Notes under the pieces: generated by a model
The model's database searches: none
Seen by the model: only the letters and a program-made list of their open reading frames with translations
Told to the model about the DNA's origin: nothing
Shown: positions 32,720-41,746 of the stretch, piece by piece
How the letters are laid out: the number at the start of each line of letters is the position of its first letter
Numbering within the stretch: the first letter of the stretch is position 1
Assembly: GCA_963668185.1 (NCBI GenBank)
Contig: OY764162.1
Span: 2,170,001 to 2,234,000 of the forward strand
Direction: 5' to 3'
Length of the DNA: 64,000 nt
DNA from: G963668185 sp963668185
Lineage (GTDB): Bacteria > Chloroflexota > Dehalococcoidia > Lucifugimonadales > G963668185
Translations under genes and position numbers: made by a program

Positions 32720-35242
32720 ATGGTCTCATCACCGCCAGAACGTACTGAACACGGTTTCATAAGACCGCTGCTCATCGAAGACGAGATGCGCGAGTCCTAC
32801 ATGGACTACGCGATGAGCGTGATCGTCGCGCGCGCGCTTCCGGACGTCCGCGACGGCCTGAAGCCGGTGCAGCGCCGGATTCTGTACGCCATGCACGATC
32901 TGGGCATGCGCCCGAACACGGCGTACAAGAAGAGCGCGCGGCTCGTGGGCGAGGTGCTTGGGAAGTACCACCCGCACAGCGACAGCCCGGTGTACGAGGC
33001 GATGGTGCGCATGGCGCAGCCGTTCTCGATGCGCCTGCCGCTCGTGGACGGTCAGGGGAACTTCGGCAGCGTGGACAACGATCCGCCTGCCGCGATGCGG
33101 TACACGGAGGCCCGCCTGAGCCGAGTGGCCCAGGAGATGCTCTCGAACCTGGAACAGGAGACCGTTGATTTCAAGGACAACTTCGACGGCTCCATCCAGG
33201 AGCCGACGGTCCTGCCGGCCAGACTTCCCAACCTATTGGTAAACGGCGGCTCAGGCATCGCGGTGGGCATGGCCACGAACATCCCACCCCATAACCCCGG
33301 CGAGATCTGCAACGCCATCATCCGGCTAATCGACGATCCCGAACTCACTATACAGTCGCTGATGCGCTCGGTGAAGGCGCCGGACTTTCCGACCGGCGGC
33401 ACCATCATGGGGCTGGACGCGGTACGGGAGGCGTTCGAGACCGGCCAGGGCCACATCAGGGTGCGGGGCAAGACGCACATCGAGGACGTGCAGCGCAGCA
33501 GCCGCTCGCGAATCATCATCGACGAGTTGCCGTACCAGGTGAACAAGGCGGCGCTCGTGGAGAAGATCGCGGGGCTGGCGAAGACGCGCCGGCTGGAGGG
33601 CATCTCGGACATCCGGGACGAGTCGGACCGCGACGGTATGCGCGTCGTCATCGAGTTGCGCGCCGGCGCGCAGCCGCGCGTGGTGCTGAACAACCTGCAC
33701 AAGCTGACGCCGCTGCAGACGACGTTTGCCGTGAACATGGTGGCGCTTGTGAACGGGATGCCGCAGATCCTCAACCTGAAGGCGGCGATAGGCCACTTCA
33801 TCGACTTCCGAAAGGAGGTCGTCACCCGGCGCTCCGAGTTCGAGCTGCGGAAGGCGAGGGAGCGGGCGCACATACTGGAGGGACTGAGGATCGCGCTGGA
33901 GTTCCTCGACGAAGTGATCCAGTTGATTCGCAACTCCGATGACGTCGATTCCGCAAGGCAGGGCCTGATCTCGAACTTCAACCTCGACGCAGTGCAGGCG
34001 CAGGCGATTCTGGACATGCAGTTGCGCCGCATTTCGGCCCTGGAGAGGGAGAAGATCGAGAACGAGTACCAGGAGCTTCAGCAAACGATAAAAGAGTTGG
34101 AGGAGCTGCTTGCAAGCCCGCAACTCGTCCTGGAGGAGATAAAGAAGGAAACGGAAGAGCTCAAGAAGAAGGTCAGGAACAAGCGCCGCACGGACATCAG
34201 CTTCGAGGACCACGACCTCAGCCGGGAGGACTACGAACCGCACGAGCAGATCGTGGTGACGCTCAGCCGGGGCGGGTACGTGAAGCGCATTCTCGCGAAT
34301 ACGTACCGGAACCAGCATCGCGGCGGGAAGGGCGTCCTCAGCATGGTCACGCGCGAGGACGACCCCGTGGACCACATCCTGGTGCTGGACACGCACGACA
34401 CGCTGCTGTTCTTCACGGACAAGGGCAGAGTTCTGCCGCTCAAGGGATACGAACTGCGGCCGGACACATCCCGCAACACTCGCGGCGTTCCCGTAGTGAA
34501 CGTGATCCCCCTCCAGGCCGGCGAGGAGGTCAAGGCGCTCATCTCTGTCGAGACCCTGCAACAGTCGGACCGGTACCTGCTGATGGCGACGAGGCAGGGC
34601 CTCATAAAGCGGCTCTCACTGGACGCGATTGCGAACGTGCGTCGAGCGGGTCTCATCGTTATGAACCTCAAGGACGGCGACGATCTCGTTTCCGCCACGC
34701 TCTGCAACGAAGACGATGACGTGGTCATGGTGACGCAGAACGGGCAGTCGATTCGATTCCCGGCGATAGAGATCACGCCTCACCAGAGAGGAGCGGGGGG
34801 AATCAAGGGAATAGCCCTGCGGGACGGCGACAAGGTGGTCGCCATGGACGTGGTCGTTCCCGACGGGCGGCTGCTTGTGGTCAGCCGGAACGGCTACGGC
34901 AAGCTGACTCAACTCCGGTTCTATCGCCCGCAGAAGAGGGGAGGCATCGGCCTCAAGACCTTCAACATTACGAAGAAGACGGGTCCTGTTGCCGCGGCCC
35001 AGATCGTGGACGCGGCGCGCGAGGTGTACGTCGTTTCGCGAAAGGCGCAGGTGCTGCGGACGAACATGTCGGAGATTTCCAACATCGGGCGCGCGACGCA
35101 GGGTGTCCGGGTGTTCAAGCTCGAGTCCGGCGACAGCGTGGCTTCGATAACTGCCGTGGACCTCGGCATCCAGGAGCGGATTAAGGCGGCTTCGAGACCG
35201 CAGGCCTCCGGCGACCGCAACGGTCGAAATCCGGCTCGGTAG
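32720..35242 (+). CDS. gyrA: DNA gyrase subunit A
   Basis: An 840-residue type IIA topoisomerase A subunit. The winged-helix/breakage domain contains the active Tyr at about 128 (AAMRYTEARLS). The coiled coil and C-gate follow, and the C-terminal pinwheel carries a GyrA box (NQHRGGKGVLSM, about 531-540), which separates GyrA from ParC. AAGGAG lies 6 bp before the ATG. With GyrB it introduces negative supercoils. The quinolone pocket reads HPHSDSPVYEA where most bacteria have HPHGDS/TAVYDA; residues 87, 90 and 93 correspond to E. coli 81, 84 and 87. The first 10 residues and the C-terminal tail are variable. gyrB is not in the window. Confidence 0.95.
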   Translation: MVSSPPERTEHGFIRPLLIEDEMRESYMDYAMSVIVARALPDVRDGLKPVQRRILYAMHDLGMRPNTAYKKSARLVGEVLGKYHPHSDSPVYEAMVRMAQPFSMRLPLVDGQGNFGSVDNDPPAAMRYTEARLSRVAQEMLSNLEQETVDFKDNFDGSIQEPTVLPARLPNLLVNGGSGIAVGMATNIPPHNPGEICNAIIRLIDDPELTIQSLMRSVKAPDFPTGGTIMGLDAVREAFETGQGHIRVRGKTHIEDVQRSSRSRIIIDELPYQVNKAALVEKIAGLAKTRRLEGISDIRDESDRDGMRVVIELRAGAQPRVVLNNLHKLTPLQTTFAVNMVALVNGMPQILNLKAAIGHFIDFRKEVVTRRSEFELRKARERAHILEGLRIALEFLDEVIQLIRNSDDVDSARQGLISNFNLDAVQAQAILDMQLRRISALEREKIENEYQELQQTIKELEELLASPQLVLEEIKKETEELKKKVRNKRRTDISFEDHDLSREDYEPHEQIVVTLSRGGYVKRILANTYRNQHRGGKGVLSMVTREDDPVDHILVLDTHDTLLFFTDKGRVLPLKGYELRPDTSRNTRGVPVVNVIPLQAGEEVKALISVETLQQSDRYLLMATRQGLIKRLSLDAIANVRRAGLIVMNLKDGDDLVSATLCNEDDDVVMVTQNGQSIRFPAIEITPHQRGAGGIKGIALRDGDKVVAMDVVVPDGRLLVVSRNGYGKLTQLRFYRPQKRGGIGLKTFNITKKTGPVAAAQIVDAAREVYVVSRKAQVLRTNMSEISNIGRATQGVRVFKLESGDSVASITAVDLGIQERIKAASRPQASGDRNGRNPAR

Positions 35243-35254
35243 GGGGCGTCGCCG

Positions 35255-35372
35255 ACTTCTGGATACCGGCCTCCGCCGGTATGACGGAGGAATGGCAGCG
35301 CGTTTCGCCGACTTCTGGATACCGGCCCCGTATCGGAGTACGGGACAGGCTCTTCGCCGGTATGACGGATGG
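35255..35372. repeat. Two family B hairpins, one with an internal insertion
   Basis: An intact ATACCGGC-CTCC-GCCGGTAT is at 35263-35282. A second copy begins with TTCTGGATACCGGCC at about 35310 but its loop is split by about 27 bp (CCGTATCGGAGTACGGGACAGGCTCTT region) before CGCCGGTATGACGG at about 35354. Both carry the CTTCTGGAT left and GACGG right flanks. Confidence 0.85.
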
Positions 35373-35413
35373 CGCGCTGGACTAGGCGATCTCTGGGAAT
35401 GTAGGCTGGGGGC

Positions 35414-36751
35414 ATGTTCGAGACGCTGTCGGAGAAGCTCACCGGCATCTTCAGGAGGCTTGGCGACAAGGGCGTTCTGACCGAGCAGGACGTGGACGCC
35501 GCCCTCAGGGAAGTCCGCATTGCTTTGCTCGAAGCGGACGTCAACTTCCGGGTCGTCAGGAGCTTCATCGCTCGAATCAAGGAGCGGGCGCTAGACCAGG
35601 AGTTGCTCAAGAGCCTCAGTCCGGGCCAGCAGGTCGTCAAGATCGCCAACGAGGAACTGACCGAGGTGCTGGGCGGAGCCGTCAAGGGGCTGGAGCCGGC
35701 GTCCTCCGCTCCTTCGGTGATGCTGATGGTCGGGCTGAACGGATCTGGCAAGACGACCACCTCGGCGAAGATCGCAGCGCATCTCAAGCAGTCGGGAGAG
35801 TCCGCTACTCTCGTGGCCGCCGACCTTCAGAGGCCCGCGGCGATTCTCCAACTGGAGACGCTGGGGGAGCAGATCGGGGCGCCGGTGCACTCGGAAGACC
35901 CTCAAGGCTCGACGCCGGAAGGAGTCGCGACGGCGGGCGTGGAGCGCGGCGTGGAGGCCGGCGCTTCCTGGGTTATCGTGGACACGGCCGGCCGCTTCCA
36001 GGTGGACGACGACCTGATGTCGCAGCTTCAGCGCGTCTCCGAGGCGGTGTCGCCGAGCGAGACGCTGCTTGTGGTGGACGCCATGACCGGGCAAGAGGCC
36101 GTGCAGGTGGCCGAAGAGTTCCACAGCCGGATCGGACTTACGGGCCTGGTGCTCACGAAGCTGGACGGCGACGCGAGGGGCGGGGCCGCGCTCTCCATCA
36201 CCTCGGTGACGGGCGTTCCCATCAAGTTCATCGGGACCGGCGAGCGCACGGACGCGCTCGAGCCGTACATCCCGGAGCGGCTCGCCTCTCGAATCCTGGG
36301 CATGGGAGACGTGCTCACGCTCATCGAGAAGGCGCAGTCCACGTTCGACCAGGATGAAGCGGTTGAGACGGTCAAGAGGATCAGGAAGGCCGACTTCAAC
36401 CTGGAGGACTTCCTGAAGCAGTTGCAGCAGCTTCAGCAGATGGGCCCGCTGAGCAACGTTCTCGACATGATTCCCGGCATGGGCGGCAACCTGAAGGGGA
36501 AGCTGAGGGCCACCGAGGTCGATGAGGGCCAGTTCAAGCGGATGGAGGCGATCATCCAGTCGATGACGCCGGAGGAGCGCGGGCGTCCGGCGATCATCGG
36601 CGGGAGCCGACGGCGGCGGATCGCGAGGGGTAGCGGGACTTCAGCGCATGACGTCAATCAACTGCTGAACCAGTTCCGGGAGGCCCAGAAGATGATGCGG
36701 GCCTTCGCCACGGGCAAGGGGCCCCGCAACCTGATGAGGCTGCTCAGGTAG
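35414..36751 (+). CDS. ffh: Signal recognition particle GTPase Ffh
   Basis: A 445-residue SRP54 protein. N domain (FETLSEKLTGIFRRLGDKG), then G domain with P-loop MVGLNGSGKTTTSAKIAAHL (GLNGSGKTT in place of GLQGSGKTT), DTAGRFQVDDDL, TKLDGDARGGAALS and FIGTGERTDALEPY. The Met-rich M domain follows (FLKQLQQLQQMGPLSNVLDM and the HDVNQLLNQFREAQKMMR end), binding 4.5S RNA and signal sequences. Length is normal. It works with FtsY to deliver nascent membrane proteins. ATG 35414 follows a GGGGG tract. Confidence 0.95.
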   Translation: MFETLSEKLTGIFRRLGDKGVLTEQDVDAALREVRIALLEADVNFRVVRSFIARIKERALDQELLKSLSPGQQVVKIANEELTEVLGGAVKGLEPASSAPSVMLMVGLNGSGKTTTSAKIAAHLKQSGESATLVAADLQRPAAILQLETLGEQIGAPVHSEDPQGSTPEGVATAGVERGVEAGASWVIVDTAGRFQVDDDLMSQLQRVSEAVSPSETLLVVDAMTGQEAVQVAEEFHSRIGLTGLVLTKLDGDARGGAALSITSVTGVPIKFIGTGERTDALEPYIPERLASRILGMGDVLTLIEKAQSTFDQDEAVETVKRIRKADFNLEDFLKQLQQLQQMGPLSNVLDMIPGMGGNLKGKLRATEVDEGQFKRMEAIIQSMTPEERGRPAIIGGSRRRRIARGSGTSAHDVNQLLNQFREAQKMMRAFATGKGPRNLMRLLR

Positions 36752-36762
36752 GGGAGACCTCG

Positions 36763-37701
36763 TCAGGCTTTGCGGGCCACGGCCCGCTTCACCGCCTCTA
36801 CAACGTCAGCCTTCGACAAGTGGTACTTGTCCAGTAACTCGTCCGGCTGGCCGGACTCTGTGTACCCTTCCAGGCCAACCATCTCCAGGGGCGTTGGATG
36901 GCCCGAACCCAACGCCTGGGCCACGAGGCTGCCGAGGCCGCCGGAGAGGTAGTGTTCCTCGGCGGTTACGACCGCACCCGTCTTCCTCGCCGCTTCGAGC
37001 AGCGCTTCCCGATCCAGCGGCTTGATGGTGTGCATGTTGAGGACCTGGCACTCGATCCCGTCGTCGGCCAGGGCATCGGCGGCGTCCAGCGCGGTCTTGA
37101 CCATGATGCCGCAAGCCACGATCGTGGCGTCGGAGCCTTCGCGCAGGGTTTCGGCTTTGCCGAGCCTGAACTTGTAGCCATCGTCATAAATCACGGGCGT
37201 AGCCGGGCGCGACAGGCGCACGTAGTACGGGCCGGGGTGATCGATCGCGTGCTTCACGGCCTCCACCGCCTCGACGGCGTCTGCCGGCACGACGACCTTG
37301 AAGCCGGAGAGCGCGGACATTATGGCGATGTCCTCGACAGCATGGGCGGAAACGCCGTCTTCGCCGGTGATGATGCCGGCGTGCGTGGCGATGACCTTGA
37401 CGTTTAAGTTCGCCTGCGACACGCCCACCCTGAGCTGGTCGTGCGGCCTGCTGGTCGCGAAGACGGCGAAGGTGCTGACGACCGCGGTCTTGCCTGAAGC
37501 GGCCATGCCTGCGGCCGCGCTCACCATGTTCTGTTCCGCGGGGCCGAAATCAAAGAAGCGGTCCGGGAACTCGGCGTCGAACAGGTTGGTGAATGTTGAC
37601 TTGTTGAGGTCGCCTCCCAGGACCACGAGGTCGGGTGTGTGCCGGCCGAACTCGACCAGCGCTCTTCCGACAGCCTCTCTTGTGGATTCGGTGCGTGCCA
37701 T
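36763..37701 (-). CDS. Transketolase, C-terminal subunit
   Basis: A 312-residue protein corresponding to the pyrimidine-binding and C-terminal domains of transketolase: DLVVLGGDLNKSTFTNLFDA, FFDFGPAEQNMVSAAAGMAA (with the thiamine-activating Glu), THAGIITGEDGVSAHAVEDI and YYVRLSRPATPV. The last third, ATIVACGIMVKTALDAADAL through VVTAEEHYLSGGLGSLVAQ, is the transketolase_C domain. The N-terminal subunit is encoded 26 bp upstream on the same strand, so the active enzyme is a heterotetramer of two gene products. It moves two-carbon ketol units in the pentose phosphate pathway. Confidence 0.92.
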   Translation of the reverse strand: MARTESTREAVGRALVEFGRHTPDLVVLGGDLNKSTFTNLFDAEFPDRFFDFGPAEQNMVSAAAGMAASGKTAVVSTFAVFATSRPHDQLRVGVSQANLNVKVIATHAGIITGEDGVSAHAVEDIAIMSALSGFKVVVPADAVEAVEAVKHAIDHPGPYYVRLSRPATPVIYDDGYKFRLGKAETLREGSDATIVACGIMVKTALDAADALADDGIECQVLNMHTIKPLDREALLEAARKTGAVVTAEEHYLSGGLGSLVAQALGSGHPTPLEMVGLEGYTESGQPDELLDKYHLSKADVVEAVKRAVARKA

Positions 37702-37727
37702 TTGCGAGTTCCGAGTTAGTCCTTAGA

Positions 37728-38594
37728 TCAGGCCAACACGGCCAATGCCGCTTCGAGCTGTTCCGGCGTGGGGGCCTTGCCGTGGAAGTCGGGGTTGTTC
37801 TCCATGAAGTCCACGCCCTTGCCCTTCACCGTTTTGGCGATTATCACGGTCGGCCTGCCCTTCGTTGCGTTCGCTTCGTCCAGCGCGCCCAGGACTTCTT
37901 CGATGTCGTGGCCGTCTATCTCCAGGGTGTGCCAGCCGAAGGCGCGCCACTTGTCGGCCAGCGGCTCCAGGTTCATCACCTGCCACGTGAAGCGGTCGTT
38001 CTGGATGCCGTTGCGGTCCACGACGGCGACGATGTTGTCGAGCTTGTAGTGCGCGGCGGACATGGCCGCCTCCCAGATCTGGCCCTCGTCGCACTCGCCG
38101 TCGCCGAGCAGCACGTAGGTCCGCGAAGGCTTTTCGTCCAGTCTCATCACGAGGGACACGCCGACGCCGAACGAGAGACCCTGGCCGAGGGAGCCGCCCG
38201 ACATCTCGACGCCGGGAGTCTTGACGTGCGCGTGGCCCTGGAGCCGGCTGTCGAGCTTGCGGAAGGTCGCCAACTCGGATTCAGGGAAGTAGCCCGCCTC
38301 GGCGAGCGCCGCGTAGAGAACGGGGCACGCGTGGGCCTTGCTCAAAACGAACCTGTCGCGGTCCTGCCACTTCGGGTCGGCAGGGTTGTGGCGCATCGCG
38401 CTGAAGTATAGGGCCGTCAAGATCTCCACGGAGGAGAGCGAGCCGCCGGGATGGCCGCTCCCGGCCTCGGCGGTCATGTTCAGGATGTGGCGCCGGATGC
38501 GACGAGCGGTGTTCGCGAGGCTATCGCCGGATGCGGGCCGTTCCTGGCGGTCATTTTCCGGTGTGGACACGTTCGGGATTCCCCCAATCGTCAT
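37728..38594 (-). CDS. Transketolase, N-terminal (thiamine diphosphate) subunit
   Basis: A 288-residue subunit carrying the TPP-binding domain: LNMTAEAGSGHPGGSLSSVE (substrate His), VLSKAHACPVLYAALAEAG, GGSLGQGLSFGVGVSL, and the ThDP metal motif GDGECDEGQIWEAAMSAAHY followed by VVDRNGIQND. Together with the C-terminal subunit it rebuilds a full transketolase; split forms are common in archaea and many anaerobes. ATG at 38594 is chosen; TTG at 38600 is two codons upstream. First gene of the two-gene operon. Confidence 0.92.
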   Translation of the reverse strand: MTIGGIPNVSTPENDRQERPASGDSLANTARRIRRHILNMTAEAGSGHPGGSLSSVEILTALYFSAMRHNPADPKWQDRDRFVLSKAHACPVLYAALAEAGYFPESELATFRKLDSRLQGHAHVKTPGVEMSGGSLGQGLSFGVGVSLVMRLDEKPSRTYVLLGDGECDEGQIWEAAMSAAHYKLDNIVAVVDRNGIQNDRFTWQVMNLEPLADKWRAFGWHTLEIDGHDIEEVLGALDEANATKGRPTVIIAKTVKGKGVDFMENNPDFHGKAPTPEQLEAALAVLA

Positions 38595-38693
38595 CGACAA
38601 GCGTCCAGAGGCAGGCCCAAGCCAGCCCGTCTGGAAAGTCCGGCCATTATATCAGCACTATGCGGCGGGATGGCTGCCGGGCGAGGCGGGACG

Positions 38694-40127
38694 CTATGGA
38701 GACTGGGTTGCTTCGGCCAGGGCTTTGATCAGGGCGTCCGACGCTGCCTCATCCGGGGCGAAGACGAGGTGCACCGTCTTGTTATCGCGCGTGAGGGTGA
38801 TGGTCTGGGAGCCCGCGTTCATGCGGTAGCGCGCTTCCGATTCGTCAAGGGCCTCCCACTCCAGGCTGGACTTCCGCTCCAGGTGGCTGTGGAACGCTTC
38901 GAGGAACTCGACGGCATCGTCCTGGGTGTCCCAGGCGATTACGGCCCCGAGCGCCAGCTCGCCCTGCGGGCCTTCGATGAGGGCGTATCTGTCGCCTCCC
39001 CAACCCGCGGAGGCGGAGAAGGCGTACGGCGGCGGCAGGTCGGTTTCCAGGTACGTGAGCAGCATGTGCTGGCCCAGCGTGTCTCTGCGCAACTCTTCCC
39101 AGCCGTCTCCGAGCCGCCCGGCCAGCGAGGGCAGGACCACCTCGACCGGCGCCTCGCGGGCCAGGAAACGATTGATGTCAAGGATGTGCTCGGTTGACAA
39201 CGGCGGGTTCTCGTAGGCGTCGTTGAGGGCGTCCCATCCGCCGAAGCCCAGCAGGTCGCGGACGAACGTGAAGCCGTCGAGGTACGGGAAGAAGAAGAGT
39301 CTCCTGACCACGTAAGGGGCGTTCCGGAGCGAGTCTGACGCCCCGGCCTGGCTTTCCTCCCGCGCCCGTTGCTGCTCTTCCTCGGTGAAGAACTCGATCA
39401 TGTAAACGGCCTCGACGATGCTGGCGTCGCCCTCGATCAGCGCGGTGAACGCGGCGGAGGCGTCGCTGTTGCCTTCGAGGGCCTGGCGGGTGGCGTGAAT
39501 GTCGAAGTTCTGCTGCTGCAGGGCGTGCGTGGTCTCGTGGGCGTGGGTCACCAGGTTGAGCGGCGTGAACTCCGGGCTGTCGGAGATTACGTACAGCATC
39601 TCCTCTTCCAGGTGGTAGTAGCCGGCTACGTTCTCGCTGAGAAGGTCAAGCCAGATGTCGTATAGAACGAGGTCCGGCCCGATCAGCCTCAGGACTTGGA
39701 ACAGCTTCTGGTCCAGCAGGATGTCGTCGCGGTCCTCCTCCAGTATCTCTACCAGGTTGGAACGGAGTTGGTCGCGATTGATGAACTCCCACTCGATGGG
39801 GCGCTTGGGGACCAACCGCCTGATCTCTATTGTGCGCTCTTGCGTGAGGTCGAGCCGGCCCTGCTGCGGGTGCTGCGCAGTACGGAACGGCGTTGGTGAG
39901 GGCACTGGCTCCGCGGGGACGATCACGTTGGCGAGGTCAAACGACTCGACGGTGGGGGTGGGCGTTGGTTCGGTGGCCGCGGTAGCCGGCGGGGAGGGTG
40001 TGGCAGCCGTCGGGGTTGGCGACGCAGCCGCCGGCGACGGGGTCGCCGCGGCGGGATCGCCGGAGCTGGTGCAGGCGATGGCCAGTAACGCCAGCGGGAC
40101 GAGGATCGCGAGGAGTCTCAATCGCAT
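38694..40127 (-). CDS. Predicted lipoprotein metalloprotease-like protein (HExxH)
   Basis: A 477-residue exported protein. Signal peptide LLAILVPLALLAIACTSSGD with lipobox Cys at about 19, then a low-complexity Ala/Thr/Pro spacer to about 70. The folded part contains LVTHAHETTHALQQQNFDI, an HExxH zinc motif, followed 30-40 residues later by AFTALIEGDASIVEAVY, whose Glu is the probable third ligand (gluzincin pattern with EGDA). The C-terminal region (about 310-470) is globular and unassigned (WGGDRYALIEGPQGELALGA). The HE-THALQ plus EGDA pair occurs in a poorly characterised family of bacterial secreted proteins. It should act on the outer face of the membrane; substrate unknown. Confidence 0.7.
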   Translation of the reverse strand: MRLRLLAILVPLALLAIACTSSGDPAAATPSPAAASPTPTAATPSPPATAATEPTPTPTVESFDLANVIVPAEPVPSPTPFRTAQHPQQGRLDLTQERTIEIRRLVPKRPIEWEFINRDQLRSNLVEILEEDRDDILLDQKLFQVLRLIGPDLVLYDIWLDLLSENVAGYYHLEEEMLYVISDSPEFTPLNLVTHAHETTHALQQQNFDIHATRQALEGNSDASAAFTALIEGDASIVEAVYMIEFFTEEEQQRAREESQAGASDSLRNAPYVVRRLFFFPYLDGFTFVRDLLGFGGWDALNDAYENPPLSTEHILDINRFLAREAPVEVVLPSLAGRLGDGWEELRRDTLGQHMLLTYLETDLPPPYAFSASAGWGGDRYALIEGPQGELALGAVIAWDTQDDAVEFLEAFHSHLERKSSLEWEALDESEARYRMNAGSQTITLTRDNKTVHLVFAPDEAASDALIKALAEATQSP

Positions 40128-40300
40128 GTTATTTGGCAGGCCACGCGAGGAGCGGGGATGTGCCCGGCCATGCGGCCAAAGGCGGACATGTCTGGCCGCA
40201 ATCGGTCACGAGGGATGCCGGTAGAAGGCCGCGCCGGTTGTTGTGTGCTGTGATGTTCATGGGACAATAATAGTACGGTCGTTCGCAGAAGGCAAGCCGA

Positions 40301-40376
40301 GGTGGGGCAGCTACGGGGTCCGGCGATCTTCAGGGGCGGCGGCGGGGTGTGCTTGGTGTGCGCGGTGGCGGGGGTA
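40301..40376. repeat. Possible left direct repeat of the methyltransferase island
   Basis: GGCAGCTACGGG...CCGG and GTGTGCGCGGTGGCGGGGG here recur as GGCAGCTATGGG...CCGG and CTGTGCGCGGTGGCGGGGG at 41965-42012. The two copies flank the methyltransferase gene. The match is imperfect, with about 20 extra bases in this copy. Confidence 0.4.
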
Positions 40377-40385
40377 TGCGAATGA

Positions 40386-41726
40386 TTAAGCTCGAATCCA
40401 TCGCTCCCGCTCCCGTTCGCGAACGATGCGCTCCCAGAGTGCGGAGTCCTGAAACCGGCCTTCATCTTGGCGAACGTCCCGTAACTCAGACAACGTGAGG
40501 CGGTTGCTCTTCTTCCCGTTGCACGGACCACATAGGAGCGTCCGGTTATCCAGGCTGTCCTTGCCTCCGAGCGACTTGGGCTGTTTGTGGTCTATCTGTA
40601 GATAGTCCTCATGAGGGGGCTTGAATCCGCATCCTTGGCATTGTCGGCCCACGTCGGCTACCAGCAATGCTCGAAGTTCGGCAACGGGCAGGCTGCGGGA
40701 GCGCTGCGTCTGTCCTAGCAGTACTAGTTCCGGCGCGGCTGGCTTGGCGTCGTCTGTGCGCTCCGGCGGAGTTTCCTCGACGGCTACGTATTCATTTGAC
40801 CACCTGCCACCGGTCATGCCTTCTTCCACTTCGACTTGTAACCGCGTCAGCGTGACGTTGGCAGCCTCCAAGTCTATGTCTATGCCTACCCACTGCCGGC
40901 CCAACCGCTCGGCTGCAACACATGTCGTGGCGCAGCCTGCGAACGGGTCAAGTACGAGATCGCCTGGGTTTGAGGATGCTTGGATTATCCGCTCGTACAG
41001 TGCGAGTGGTTTCTGTGTGGGATAGCCAGTTTTCTCCCGTTGATTGACCACCGGATGTATGTCCGTCCAATAGTCTTCCACCACCTTTCCCTTCGTTCGC
41101 AGGGCATCAACGCGGCTTTGATCATGACGGTCGCCAACGATCTTACCGCCCGGAGTCCCGACTAGGATTTTGTAGGGAACGCGCACGTCTTCTGGATTAA
41201 ACTTCCACTTCCCGCTCTTAGAATACCAAAGGATCGTGTCATGCTTGCGGGGGAAGTTCCTACGAACGTTGCTCGGCCCGAAGTAGCACCAAACGATCTC
41301 ATTTCTGAATTGTGCTCTTCCAAGGATGGCATCGAGCATGGCTTTCACCCAAGCGTGGGCGGTATGGTCGATGTGCAGGTAAAGGCTACCCGTAGGCTTA
41401 AGGACTCGGTGTATTTCCAACACCCTAACGCCCAGCCAGCACAGGTACGCGGCCATGTCTTCACCAGCCGCTATGCGGGCCGCCTCGATTACGACGTGTA
41501 GGGATTGATGCTTCTCTCGAATCGCGTCAACCCATTCTGGGTGAACGTCGTCCTGCCAGTCCCACGTATCTTTGAAGCTGCCAGCTGGTCCTTCGAACGC
41601 CCGGACGCTCTTGTTGAACGGCGGATCCGTGGCGACGAGGTCGACTGTCTCGGAGTTCATGCCTCGCAGAACGTCGAGGTTGTCGCGGATGTAGAGGGTC
41701 TGGCTGTCGAAGTTACGATCAGCCAT
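40386..41726 (-). CDS. DNA methyltransferase (beta class, N6A/N4C) fused to a C-terminal HNH nuclease domain
   Basis: A 446-residue protein. Catalytic motif IV DPPF is at 34-37 (VDLVATDPPFNKS), before the SAM-binding motif DPFAGCATTCVAAERLGRQW at about 260, the beta-class order. The stretch between holds the target recognition region (WYSKSGKWKFNPEDVRVPY). After the methylase core ends near 310, a separate domain at about 355-425 has CQGCGF, LQIDHKQPKSLGGKDSLDNR and LLCGPCNGKKSNR: a zinc-ribbon HNH nuclease. The unit could be a single-chain restriction-modification enzyme or a methylase with a DNA-nicking activity. ATG at 41726 is chosen over GTG 41732. No separate restriction gene is adjacent. 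GC is lower than in flanking core genes. Confidence 0.88.
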   Translation of the reverse strand: MADRNFDSQTLYIRDNLDVLRGMNSETVDLVATDPPFNKSVRAFEGPAGSFKDTWDWQDDVHPEWVDAIREKHQSLHVVIEAARIAAGEDMAAYLCWLGVRVLEIHRVLKPTGSLYLHIDHTAHAWVKAMLDAILGRAQFRNEIVWCYFGPSNVRRNFPRKHDTILWYSKSGKWKFNPEDVRVPYKILVGTPGGKIVGDRHDQSRVDALRTKGKVVEDYWTDIHPVVNQREKTGYPTQKPLALYERIIQASSNPGDLVLDPFAGCATTCVAAERLGRQWVGIDIDLEAANVTLTRLQVEVEEGMTGGRWSNEYVAVEETPPERTDDAKPAAPELVLLGQTQRSRSLPVAELRALLVADVGRQCQGCGFKPPHEDYLQIDHKQPKSLGGKDSLDNRTLLCGPCNGKKSNRLTLSELRDVRQDEGRFQDSALWERIVRERERERWIRA

Positions 41727-41746
41727 GACCACCGGCCGCCGACATA

